A stretch of 64,000 bases of DNA. Origin: Chloracidobacterium sp. N. Lineage in GTDB: Bacteria > Acidobacteriota > Blastocatellia > Chloracidobacteriales > Chloracidobacteriaceae. The notes beneath the pieces are model-generated. The model was not told the DNA's origin, made no database searches, and saw only the letters and a list, made by a program, of their open reading frames with translations. Numbering within the stretch: the first letter of the stretch is position 1; every line of letters starts with the position of its first letter. A program made the position numbers and the translations under genes. Positions 7,623 through 15,283 of this stretch are shown in pieces. The DNA is taken from contig NZ_CP072643.1 in assembly GCF_018304765.1 (NCBI RefSeq), positions 124,001 to 188,000 on the forward strand, in the 5' to 3' direction.

Positions 7623-9089
7623 CTACACTCCCTTGTGAGTCCCGGCCGTTTCCACCTGGCTGCGGTAATACGCCTGCCGCTTGGAGCGCAGCCGCAGAAA
7701 ATCACGGGCTTCCTTGTAGAGGCGTTTCCGTTCCTGCCCGTCAAAGATGGCTTTCCCGACAATCCGGGCGATGATCCTGGGCCGGAAGTAGTAGCCGTCA
7801 TAGAAGTCTTCGACGGCCTTCATAATCTGGCCCTTGGTCAGTCCGGGATATTCGATGTGCGGAAGCTGATGGCCTTCTTCGTCCGTCATCGCCCCTTCCG
7901 TCAGCCAGCCCTGTTCCACGAGGTGGTCATAGAGTTCCGTACCCGGATAGGCGTGGGCAATCGAAACCTGGATGGTCTCGCAGTCGAGTTCTTTGGCGAA
8001 GCGGATGGTTTTCTCGATGGTCTGGGGCGTCTCGCCGGGCAGACCCAGGATGAAATCGCCGTGAACGACCAGACCGAGCTTTTTGCAGTGCTTCATGAAC
8101 TGCCGCGCCATCTCGGTCGTGGCGCCTTTCTTGATGTTTTTCAGGATTTGGTCGTCCCCGGACTCAAACCCGACGATCAGCAGCCGGCAGCCGGCTTCCT
8201 TCATCGCCTTCAGGGCGTCGTAGGTTGTGGTGACGCGCGCGGTGCAGGACCAGGTTTTCTTGAGCGGCTTGAGTTTTTCGCAGACTTCGATGGTCCGCGA
8301 TGCCTGGTAGGAAAACGTGTCGTCGTCGAAGAAGATTTCCTTCAGTTTGGGGAACAGCTCCCAGGCGTGGGCAAATTCATTCGCTACGTCTTGGGCTGAC
8401 CGCTTGCGCCAGGGGTGCCCGGAAATCGTCTGCGGCCACATGCAGAAGGTACAGAGGGCCGGGCAGCCCCGCGTCGAGTAAAACGCCACGTAGGGGTGCA
8501 GCAGAAAGGGCACGTTGTATTTCGTGTAATCGAGGTCGCGGGCATAGACTTCAGTCGCCCAGGGCAGGGCGTCGAGGTCGTGGATGGGCGGCCGGTCAGG
8601 CGTGCAGATGAAGCGCCCGTTGGCGTCAAGGTAGGCAATGCCGTCAATGTCGGCGAGCGGCTTGCCCATGGCAAACTCCGTCACGCTGTGGTCGAATTCC
8701 TTGCGGGTGACGAAATCAATCGCCCCGGCGGCCAGCCGCAGCGTTTCTTCCGCCCGGACGGTCACGTGCGGACCGACGAAAGCAATCTTGACGTGCGGGT
8801 TCTGCTCCCTGAACATCCGCGCCAGTTTGAGGTCGTTATGCAGCCCCGGCGCACTCGTAAACAGCACGATGAATTCATAATCCTGGGCGATCTTGAGGGT
8901 TTCCTGGAGGCTGATGCCATGGGGGGGGGCATCGAGCAGCCGCGCGCCGGGAATCATGCCGGCCGGGTAGGCCAGCCACACCGGATACCAGTAGGACGCA
9001 ATTTCGCGCGTCGCCGGCCAGCGCGAACTGGCTCCGCCATCGAAGCCCTCGAAGGAAGGTGGATTGAGCAGCAAGGTTTTCATCGGCAT
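7623..9089 (-). CDS. hpnJ: Hopanoid-associated radical SAM protein HpnJ
   Basis: A B12-binding-type radical SAM enzyme, 488 residues. It begins MPMKTLLLNPPSFEGFDGG, followed by a cobalamin-binding-like Rossmann region (residues 20-160). The radical SAM cluster motif CPALCTFC is at about residue 210, then the FFDDDTF motif and GFESGDDQILKNI near the barrel end. HpnJ is credited with ring contraction of glucosaminyl-bacteriohopanetetrol to give the cyclitol ether head group. It heads the minus-strand operon hpnJ-hpnK-SMR-SMR-hpnI. A run of nine C residues on the coding strand lies in the codons for DAPPHG near residue 54. The ATG two codons downstream (9083) is an alternative start; neither changes the domains. 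Confidence 0.93.
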   Translation of the reverse strand: MPMKTLLLNPPSFEGFDGGASSRWPATREIASYWYPVWLAYPAGMIPGARLLDAPPHGISLQETLKIAQDYEFIVLFTSAPGLHNDLKLARMFREQNPHVKIAFVGPHVTVRAEETLRLAAGAIDFVTRKEFDHSVTEFAMGKPLADIDGIAYLDANGRFICTPDRPPIHDLDALPWATEVYARDLDYTKYNVPFLLHPYVAFYSTRGCPALCTFCMWPQTISGHPWRKRSAQDVANEFAHAWELFPKLKEIFFDDDTFSYQASRTIEVCEKLKPLKKTWSCTARVTTTYDALKAMKEAGCRLLIVGFESGDDQILKNIKKGATTEMARQFMKHCKKLGLVVHGDFILGLPGETPQTIEKTIRFAKELDCETIQVSIAHAYPGTELYDHLVEQGWLTEGAMTDEEGHQLPHIEYPGLTKGQIMKAVEDFYDGYYFRPRIIARIVGKAIFDGQERKRLYKEARDFLRLRSKRQAYYRSQVETAGTHKGV

Positions 9090-9211
9090 AGTGTGTTTAT
9101 GTTCTCCGTGACCCCGTGGGGAGGGCGTGCTGCCTCCGCCCGGAGGTTGATTTCAAGGCTGTCCGTTGCCAGACGGTTGGTTCCCCGGCCCGAAGGAGGG
9201 CGGCGGGTTTC

Positions 9212-9835
9212 ATGAGCGGACCGGTATTTCGTCGCAACTTGGTCGCCGTCGTGCTGGGGTTGCTGCTGATCGGGCTGCCCGGCCCGGCCGGGGCGGATGA
9301 TCTGGCCCCCTCGGAACTGGTCGAACGCATGCGGGCCGCGTTTGAGCGCGTGCAGGACTACACCTGTCGTCTGATTGAGCGGAACTTCAGACGGCCCGAT
9401 GAATTTTCCGAAAGCGACTATGCGTTCAAAAAGCCGCATCTCATCAAGCTGGTGGGGCGCGTCGGCCGGTCGAAGGGCTCGGTTGTCGTCCTGGGCCGGG
9501 ACGGCAAAACCAGCCTGCGCAAAAATGGCTTTCCCATCCCAACCTTTTTGGTGCGGGATGAACTGCGCGATTTTGCCCGCAGTGACTTTGGCAGTCTGAT
9601 CGAAGAGATTGCGCAGACGTTGCAGGCTGGCGCGGAAGCCGCTGTGACGCTCCGGGGCGATGCCTACCTGTTGCGGCTGGCGCGTGGCAATCGGGTGCGG
9701 CTCTACGTGGTGGATGCCCAGGTCAATCTGCCCATCGAGTTGCTCGAAACCGTGGACGGCCAACGGGTCAGTCTGACCGAATGGCGTGACCTGCGGCTTG
9801 ATGTCGGTTTGACTGAGGCCGCTTTTCAGCCGTGA
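9212..9835 (+). CDS. Exported DUF1571-like protein, LolA/LolB-fold candidate
   Basis: The ATG at 9212 is chosen because GGAGG lies about a dozen bases upstream and the product begins with a good signal peptide (MSGPVFRRNLVAVVLG, cleavage near AGADD). The roughly 180-residue mature part has repeated strand-like stretches: YTCRLIERNF, HLIKLVGRVG, GSVVVLGRDGK, YLLRLARGNRVRLYVVD, LPIELLETVDGQ. This layout resembles DUF1571 and outer-membrane lipoprotein-sorting folds, in which a half-barrel cradles a lipid. It sits alone on the plus strand between hpnJ and hpnH. A periplasmic hopanoid carrier is an attractive but unproven idea. No catalytic motif is visible and the family call is from memory of its pattern only. 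Confidence 0.6.
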   Translation: MSGPVFRRNLVAVVLGLLLIGLPGPAGADDLAPSELVERMRAAFERVQDYTCRLIERNFRRPDEFSESDYAFKKPHLIKLVGRVGRSKGSVVVLGRDGKTSLRKNGFPIPTFLVRDELRDFARSDFGSLIEEIAQTLQAGAEAAVTLRGDAYLLRLARGNRVRLYVVDAQVNLPIELLETVDGQRVSLTEWRDLRLDVGLTEAAFQP

Positions 9836-9870
9836 CTGGCGGCCTGGTGCTTGTCCGTCCTGCGCCGTGT

Positions 9871-10881
9871 TCATACCCCCATACCCAGCGACCAGGCGGC
9901 GAGTTGCAGCTTGCCGCGCAGGGTTTTCATGGCTTCTTCGACGGCGCTGTGTTCCGAGCCGCTGTGCATCTTGCAGTTGACACAGCGCGGGTCCTGACGG
10001 CTTTCCCAGTAGTCCCAGTCAACCGTGTTCCAGAAGGTCTCAAAGTCCTGGAAATAGCCTTCGCCCTCGATGAGGTAGCAGGGCGCTTTCCAGCCCTTCG
10101 GCGTGTAGTTGACCGTGGACCACGGTGCGCAGGGAAGCTCAATGAGGCCGGCAGCAAAGTCCAGAAACTTGGGCGTGGCGTTGATCCTGTATTTCTTCGC
10201 AAAGGCGCGGATGGCCCGGAATTTTTCGTGCGTCTGTTCGCGGTTGAGAAAAATGTCGTTTTTGACGCTCTGGTACTCGTAGCCCGGAGAAATCAGAATC
10301 CCGTTTGCGCCGAGTTCATCCACGAGCTGGCAAAGCTGTTCGACTTCCTCGATTCTGGTTTCGCGGAAGACCGTCGTGTTCAGATAGACGTTGTAGCCGA
10401 GTTTTCTGGCTTTTCGGATGGCATCAATGGCCTTGTCAAACACCCCGGCGCGGTTGGTGACGTAATCGTGGGTTTCGCGCATGCCATCGAGATGAATCAT
10501 CAGCAGCAGCCGGTGGGTGGGCGGCACGACGCCGAAGAGTTTTTCTTCGAGCTTAAGCGCATTGGTGCAGAAGATCACATGCTTGTCGCGGGCAAACAGC
10601 CCTTCAAGCAGCTCTTTGAGTTCCGGGTACAGGCATGGCTCACCGCCGCAGATGTTGACGATGGGCGCGCCGCAGGCATCCACCGCAGCAAAGCACTGTT
10701 CCGGCGGCAGCCGGTCGGAGAGCTTGCCGGTGTAACGCTCGGTCGAACAGCCCAGGCAGGCGAGGTTGCAGGTGTAGAGCGGTTCGAGCATGAGCACGGT
10801 CGGGTAACGTTTCCGACCAAGGCGTTCCATTCTGGCGCGGTGGCGGGCTTGCGCAATCGTGAATTGAAGGGGGAAGCGCAT
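9871..10881 (-). CDS. hpnH: Adenosylhopane synthase, radical SAM protein HpnH
   Basis: HpnH joins the 5'-deoxyadenosyl radical to diploptene to make adenosylhopane, the first step of hopanoid side-chain synthesis. The 336-residue product has the typical start MRFPLQFTIAQARHRAR, the radical SAM cluster motif CNLACLGCS at about residue 38, the glycine-rich ICGGEPCLYPEL, and a C-terminal cysteine segment CVNCKMHSGSE that is characteristic of HpnH. Length matches the family. It is separated from the hpnJ-K-I operon by the opposed DUF1571-like gene, so it has its own promoter, probably in the 10882-10990 stretch. No squalene-hopene cyclase gene is present in this window. Confidence 0.95.
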   Translation of the reverse strand: MRFPLQFTIAQARHRARMERLGRKRYPTVLMLEPLYTCNLACLGCSTERYTGKLSDRLPPEQCFAAVDACGAPIVNICGGEPCLYPELKELLEGLFARDKHVIFCTNALKLEEKLFGVVPPTHRLLLMIHLDGMRETHDYVTNRAGVFDKAIDAIRKARKLGYNVYLNTTVFRETRIEEVEQLCQLVDELGANGILISPGYEYQSVKNDIFLNREQTHEKFRAIRAFAKKYRINATPKFLDFAAGLIELPCAPWSTVNYTPKGWKAPCYLIEGEGYFQDFETFWNTVDWDYWESRQDPRCVNCKMHSGSEHSAVEEAMKTLRGKLQLAAWSLGMGV

Positions 10882-11205
10882 GATGTTTCGGTCTCGGCGT
10901 GGGCGACTTCGGGAAAACTCCGGTGGTGCCGGTGATTGCCCTTGTACTTGGCGTTTTCAAGGTTGCCGTTGGTATCACATCTGACAGTCGTCAACAATGA
11001 CGGCTTCCGTTGCTGAGCCTCACAGGTCTCCCGCACCCTGTGCTGCGCGTAACTGTTCCGGCTGGCGAAAGCGGCAATGCCGTGGGGATGACCCGACGGG
11101 TGCCCTGGCAAGGAAACAGCCAGGGCGCTGGCCCTTGTTTTGGAACGAAGGTGTGCCTAACGTAAGCCCCAGTGTTCACCCTGGCGAAAGGACGTACCAA
11201 CCTCC
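10882..11205. other. Divergent intergenic region between hpnH and the aldehyde dehydrogenase
   Basis: This 324-base stretch separates hpnH (leftward) from the aldehyde dehydrogenase gene (rightward) and should hold both promoters. No open reading frame here is supported. The right half is rich in inverted repeats that could structure the 5' leader of the dehydrogenase mRNA; the best of these is listed separately. Confidence 0.6.
11102..11141 (+). promoter_or_regulatory. Two overlapping hairpins in the leader of the aldehyde dehydrogenase gene
   Basis: An 8-bp stem GCCCTGGC/GCCAGGGC (11102-11109 with 11119-11126) shares its 3' arm with a second, shorter hairpin AGGGC-GCTG-GCCCT (11122-11135) followed by TGTTTT. 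The two structures are mutually exclusive and the second resembles a weak intrinsic terminator, so an attenuator is possible. No known riboswitch consensus was recognised. The start codon lies 65 bases downstream. Confidence 0.3.
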
Positions 11206-12717
11206 ATGTCTGCTCCACACACCGCACCCGATACCCCGGCGACCGGGGACCTGCCAACCTACCAGATGCTCATTGACGGACAGCTCGTTGGGGCTGAAAA
11301 CGGGCGTGTCTTTCACACGGTTTCGCCGGCCGATGGGACGCCGCTGGCGGCCGTTCCCCATGCTTCAGTTGCCGACGCCGAGCGGGCCGTACAGGCGGCG
11401 CGCGCAGCCTATGAACTGGGCACCTGGCGCAACGCTGATGGCTCCATGCGGGCGAAGATTCTGAACCGGCTGGCTGACCTCATCGAAGCCAATCTCGATG
11501 TTCTGGCGCAGCTTGAAGCCAGGGATCAGGGCAAGCCGGTCGGCTATGCCCGCGCCTTTGAAATCCCGGTGGTGGTGGACACGTTCCGGCACTTTGCCGG
11601 CTGGGCCGACAAAATCTACGGTGAAACCATCCCGGTGCCGGCATCGGGGTTGGATTTTACGTTGCGGGAGCCGGCGGGGGTGTGTCTGGGCCTTGCGCCC
11701 AACAACTATCCGTTGGTGCTGGCGGCGTTCAAAATCGCTCCGGCGCTGGCGGCCGGCAACAGTGTGGTGCTCAAGCCGTCGCCGGCAACGCCGCTGACAG
11801 CCCTGAAACTGGGTGAACTGTGCGTGGCGGCCGGGCTTCCCGATGGGGTGCTCAACATCGTTACCGAACCGGGGCATGAAGTGGCGGCTTACCTGCTTGA
11901 ACATCCTGAAGTGGATTTGGTGTCGCTGACCGGTGGGACGGAAACCGGCAAGCTGGTAAGCCGGGCCGCGGCCGGGACGCTCAAACGGGTGCTGCTCGAA
12001 CTCGGCGGCAAGTCGCCGTTCATCATCTGTGCCGACGCCGACGTGGAGCTGGCCGTGACGGGTGCCCTGATGGGGACGTTTTACAACTCCGGCCAGACCT
12101 GTACGGCGAGCACGCGGATTTTTGTCCACCGCGCCGTGTATGCGGAATTCCTGGAGCGCTTTGCCGCGGAAGCCGACCGGCTTGTGGTTGGGCCGCCCTT
12201 GGATGAGGCAACCAACAACGGCCCGCTCGTGACCCGCAGCCAGTACGAGAAGGTACTGGGTTACGTCGAGTTGGGACGGGCTGAGGGCGCGCGGCTCATC
12301 ACGGGCGGCACGCATCCGTCCGGGCTGCCGGAAGCCGGCAACTATCTGCGCCCCACCATCTTTGCCGACGCGCACAATCGCATGCGCATTGCGCAGGAGG
12401 AAATCTTTGGGCCGGTGGCGTCGGTCATTCCTTTCGAGGATGAAGACGAGGTGATTGCCCAGGCCAACGATTCGGTCTATGGGCTGGCGGCTTCCGTCTG
12501 GACGCGCGACATCAAGCGTGGTCTCAACCTGATGAAAGCCCTGCGTGCCGGGCAGGTGTGGATCAACAACCACAATATCTTTTTCCCGCACGCGCCCTTT
12601 GGGGGCTACAAGCAAAGCGGCAATGCCCGTGAGGGAGGCGCGGAGGCGCTGCGCCACTACACGCAGGTCAAAAATGTCTATGTCGAACTGGGGGATATGT
12701 TGCTGACCCCGTTCTAG
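11206..12717 (+). CDS. NAD(P)-dependent aldehyde dehydrogenase
   Basis: An ALDH-superfamily enzyme of 503 residues that oxidises an aldehyde to a carboxylate. Family landmarks appear in order: LAPNNYPL cofactor region near residue 165, KPSPATP, the SLTGGTETGK nucleotide-binding loop, the catalytic glutamate in LELGGKSPF, the catalytic cysteine in NSGQTCTAST around residue 300, EEIFGPV, and a C-terminal PFGGYKQSG. The overall pattern is closest to betaine/gamma-aminobutyraldehyde or phenylacetaldehyde-type dehydrogenases, but substrate cannot be fixed from sequence alone. The ATG at 11206 has AAAGGA about 14 bases upstream. The gene is monocistronic, with structured leader before it and a strong hairpin after it. 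Confidence 0.92.
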   Translation: MSAPHTAPDTPATGDLPTYQMLIDGQLVGAENGRVFHTVSPADGTPLAAVPHASVADAERAVQAARAAYELGTWRNADGSMRAKILNRLADLIEANLDVLAQLEARDQGKPVGYARAFEIPVVVDTFRHFAGWADKIYGETIPVPASGLDFTLREPAGVCLGLAPNNYPLVLAAFKIAPALAAGNSVVLKPSPATPLTALKLGELCVAAGLPDGVLNIVTEPGHEVAAYLLEHPEVDLVSLTGGTETGKLVSRAAAGTLKRVLLELGGKSPFIICADADVELAVTGALMGTFYNSGQTCTASTRIFVHRAVYAEFLERFAAEADRLVVGPPLDEATNNGPLVTRSQYEKVLGYVELGRAEGARLITGGTHPSGLPEAGNYLRPTIFADAHNRMRIAQEEIFGPVASVIPFEDEDEVIAQANDSVYGLAASVWTRDIKRGLNLMKALRAGQVWINNHNIFFPHAPFGGYKQSGNAREGGAEALRHYTQVKNVYVELGDMLLTPF

Positions 12718-12731
12718 GTTTCAGCCGGAGC

Positions 12732-12762
12732 GCCCGCTCACGATGTGCCATCGTGAGCGGGC
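12732..12762. terminator. Bidirectional hairpin terminator after the aldehyde dehydrogenase gene
   Basis: A perfect 14-bp inverted repeat GCCCGCTCACGATG/CATCGTGAGCGGGC with a three-base loop lies 15 bases after the stop codon, between two convergent genes. There is no clear T-run on either side, so Rho-independent function is likely but not certain. Confidence 0.75.
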
Positions 12763-12783
12763 CGTCGGTTGGACGAGGGCGTA

Positions 12784-13215
12784 CTAACTGGTTTTTTCGT
12801 CATCCGGCAGAGCGATTTCATCCACATCGCTGAACGGCTCCGGCAGGGCGTGGCGTTTGAGGTCGGCAAGGGAGACCACTTCGAGCGCCTTTTCGTGGGT
12901 GGCTTCGAGAATGACCGGCGGCGCGACACCAGCTTCAAGGGCTTCTTTCCAGCGGGAAACGCAAAGGCACCACTGGTCGCCGGGTTTGAGTCCGGGAAAG
13001 CGGAACCACGGGGCCGGGGTTGACAGGTCATTGCCCCGCGATTTGGTGAAGGCCAGAAACTCGGCCGTCATTCGGGCGCAGACGACGTGCGTGCCAATGT
13101 CATCGGGGCCGGTTTCGCACTTGCCTGTCCGGTAAAAACCGGTCAGCGGGGAGGTGCAGCAGGTTTCGAGCGGGCCGCCGAGGACGTTGCGGGGTGTCAG
13201 CTTGGTTTGGGACAT
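12784..13215 (-). CDS. DUF2237 family protein
   Basis: A 143-residue soluble protein with the highly conserved DUF2237 pattern: NVLGGPLETC, then SPLTGFYRTGKCETGPDD, GTHVVCARMTAEFLAF, SRGNDLSTP, FPGLKPGDQWCLC and PPVILEATHEKALE. The start at 13215 (MSQTKLTPRN) matches the family N-terminus; longer upstream extensions are low-complexity and unsupported. The conserved cysteines and acidic residues suggest a metal or cofactor site, but the family has no established function that I can state. It stands alone, convergent with the aldehyde dehydrogenase gene, with no operon partner. Confidence 0.85.
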   Translation of the reverse strand: MSQTKLTPRNVLGGPLETCCTSPLTGFYRTGKCETGPDDIGTHVVCARMTAEFLAFTKSRGNDLSTPAPWFRFPGLKPGDQWCLCVSRWKEALEAGVAPPVILEATHEKALEVVSLADLKRHALPEPFSDVDEIALPDDEKTS

Positions 13216-13385
13216 GGGACGTGACCTTTGGGTGGGTGGTCTGAAATGATGGCTTCGGTGTGAGGAATTCCGGGAGGATTCCTGTGCGGAAAATTCTGGT
13301 TTGTGTGGCAGGTGGCCGTCAAGCTGACCGTCCCCGCCGGCTGCGCGGCCTGTAGATTTGGTGTTTTCAACCAGGGGGCATAGTG

Positions 13386-13745
13386 ATGATGAGTCCAATT
13401 TTCGAGTACACCGCGCTCGTTTCGCCCATTCTGCCGGGTGAAGCCGCGCAGCTTGCCAAAAACTTTGCCTGTGCTGATCCCCACCAGCGGACGTTCATCG
13501 GGTTGCCGCCGTCGGTCAAGGACGCTCATGGGTTGCCTTCGGCGACCTGCGTTACCGTTACGTTCGAGGTCAATGCCGTTCCGGGGAGTTTGACGGCTTA
13601 TATTGCCGGCGGGCGGGGTGGAATGCTGCGGCTTTCGACGGATTTGATGGAGGCGTTGCAACTGACACCGAACATGAAGGCGACGGTCCGGTTACTTTCC
13701 CGCGATGGGGACCGCCCGCAGATGGAGATCAGTATCGCGGGCTGA
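13386..13745 (+). CDS. Small hypothetical soluble protein
   Basis: About 119 residues, beginning MMSPIFEYTALVSPILPG. Three adjacent start codons (GTG 13383, ATG 13386, ATG 13389) cannot be separated; a G-rich stretch AGGGGGC precedes them. The protein has no signal peptide or membrane segment. Its second half, with the pattern GSLTAYIAGGRGGMLRL, LMEALQLTPNMKATVRLL and MEISIAG, looks like a small beta-barrel of swapped-hairpin or DUF1905-like type, but this is a weak resemblance. It is divergent from DUF2237 and convergent with the glycosyltransferase-like gene. Function unknown. Confidence 0.65.
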   Translation: MMSPIFEYTALVSPILPGEAAQLAKNFACADPHQRTFIGLPPSVKDAHGLPSATCVTVTFEVNAVPGSLTAYIAGGRGGMLRLSTDLMEALQLTPNMKATVRLLSRDGDRPQMEISIAG

Positions 13746-13768
13746 GTGTGGCGCACAGTCCTGGGGGC

Positions 13769-15235
13769 CTACATCCGCTTCCGCTGCCATTCATAGACGA
13801 TGTAGCCTGGTGTCTCGCGCACGATGGGGTAGCCCCGTCGCTCAAACTCGCCTATCCAGTGTTTCATGTAGGTCTTGTGGCAGGTGAAGTAAAAATTTCC
13901 TTCCCACAGACTGAAAAACTCATCGTTGTCCAGCCAGATCGGCGCGTCTGGATGGCGTTGCAGGGCCCAGATGCCGGTTGCCACGGATGGTGGTTCGCGC
14001 TTTTTGGGATCAACATAGACGAGTTGGGAGAATTGCCCCGGGTAGTAATACCGGATTGGAAAGTACAGGTGGGCGGCGGCGACGACCGGGTAGTCCGGAT
14101 TCGGCAGGTCCATGACTTCCGCAACACTTGGGGGGCTGAGACGCCAAGGCTGCATGGCTGCCCCAGACACTGGTATGCCCAGCAGGCACCAGATGGCCAG
14201 TGTTGTGAGCCGGGTCTGGTGCTCTGGCAGATGGCGAAGTCCGTAGGCGGTCAGTCCCCCAAGACCAACAAGCGTCGGAAGCAGGTATCGCTCCTGGAAC
14301 ATGGCCTGATGCGTAACCTTCAGAAAAGTCATCCAGAGCAGCGGCAGGCAGAGAAACCCGACGCCGCTTATCAGCCAGACATCTGCATTGCGGTTGTGGA
14401 TTGTGCGGCGCCGCAGGCTGCTCCAGGTGAGTAGCCCGACCACCGCGCACAGTCCCAGGTAGGCTGGCGAGCCAAGCAGCCACCAGTAGAAATCAGCCAA
14501 TTCCTTCCATTCGAGACTTATCTTCCAGAACCGCTGTTGCCCCTGCCGGTAGAGGAATGAGCTGTGCAGGGCCAGAACGACCAGCGGTGAGAACATGGCA
14601 ATCCACCGCCGTCCATCGAGCTGCCGCTGTCGCCACGCCAACAGCCCCTCGATTGCCCACAGCAGGCATACCGGCAGAATGATGAGGTAGTGCAGTGCCA
14701 AGGCAATGGATAAACCAGTGCTGAGTCCGACGATTCCGACAGCTTGCCAGCTTGGGTGTCGCGTCAGTTGCCAGCCCAGAAGTCCGATACCGAGCCACCC
14801 AAGGGCAAGTCCGTACGGACGGGCTTCACTGGCATAGTACACCGCCGCCGTCAGCACAGGTGTCACCAGCGCAGCCAGGGCCGCGGCACGCGCCCCGCCC
14901 AGCAGCCGTACCCAGGCGTAGAGCGTCACGCAGAAGACCCAGTAGCCGACCATCGCCGGCAGGCGGAACGCCCCTTCGCTCTCGCCCAAAATGGACACGA
15001 TGAAGCGCGTCAGGGCATAGAAAAGCGGTGGGTTCTGGTCAGGGCCGCGTTGGATGAGGTCCATCATCCCGGCCCAGTCGGGCATGGTGACGATGTAAAA
15101 CGTAAACAGTTCATCCAGCCAGAAAGGCCGGGTTACCGCAGCGTGGGCTACGTAAGGCACATACAGCAGTGTAAAGAGGACAAGTGTCAAAATGTCCTCA
15201 CGTAAAGCCGGTGACTTTGTTGACTCGGCTGACAT
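13769..15235 (-). CDS. GT39-type polytopic membrane glycosyltransferase-like protein (paralogue B)
   Basis: A membrane protein of about 488 residues with roughly eleven hydrophobic segments. It carries the GT39/ArnT-like N-terminal pattern: a first helix, then TRPFWLDELFTFY, whose Asp-Glu pair corresponds to the catalytic acidic motif in the first periplasmic loop, then NPPLFYALTRF, and AVYYASEARPYGL. Such enzymes use polyprenyl-phosphate sugars to glycosylate proteins or lipids in the periplasm. The C-terminal soluble tail ends in a charged region. It is a tandem paralogue of the gene just upstream (15284-16834), sharing most motifs word for word. The ATG at 15235 aligns with the paralogue start; a GTG at 15271 would also be possible. 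Confidence 0.8.
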   Translation of the reverse strand: MSAESTKSPALREDILTLVLFTLLYVPYVAHAAVTRPFWLDELFTFYIVTMPDWAGMMDLIQRGPDQNPPLFYALTRFIVSILGESEGAFRLPAMVGYWVFCVTLYAWVRLLGGARAAALAALVTPVLTAAVYYASEARPYGLALGWLGIGLLGWQLTRHPSWQAVGIVGLSTGLSIALALHYLIILPVCLLWAIEGLLAWRQRQLDGRRWIAMFSPLVVLALHSSFLYRQGQQRFWKISLEWKELADFYWWLLGSPAYLGLCAVVGLLTWSSLRRRTIHNRNADVWLISGVGFLCLPLLWMTFLKVTHQAMFQERYLLPTLVGLGGLTAYGLRHLPEHQTRLTTLAIWCLLGIPVSGAAMQPWRLSPPSVAEVMDLPNPDYPVVAAAHLYFPIRYYYPGQFSQLVYVDPKKREPPSVATGIWALQRHPDAPIWLDNDEFFSLWEGNFYFTCHKTYMKHWIGEFERRGYPIVRETPGYIVYEWQRKRM

Positions 15236-15283
15236 GTAGATTACAACCCTGTTGTTGCGTGAGAGGCCCACCGGGACTGGAGC

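Noticed and set aside
6759-8399. A 546-codon plus-strand frame opposite hpnK and hpnJ
   Set aside because: A shadow of two conserved genes, with no recognisable domain or ribosome-binding site.
10990-11205. A known riboswitch or small SRP RNA upstream of the aldehyde dehydrogenase
   Set aside because: Hairpins are present, but none of the conserved sequence blocks of riboswitch or SRP families could be recognised.
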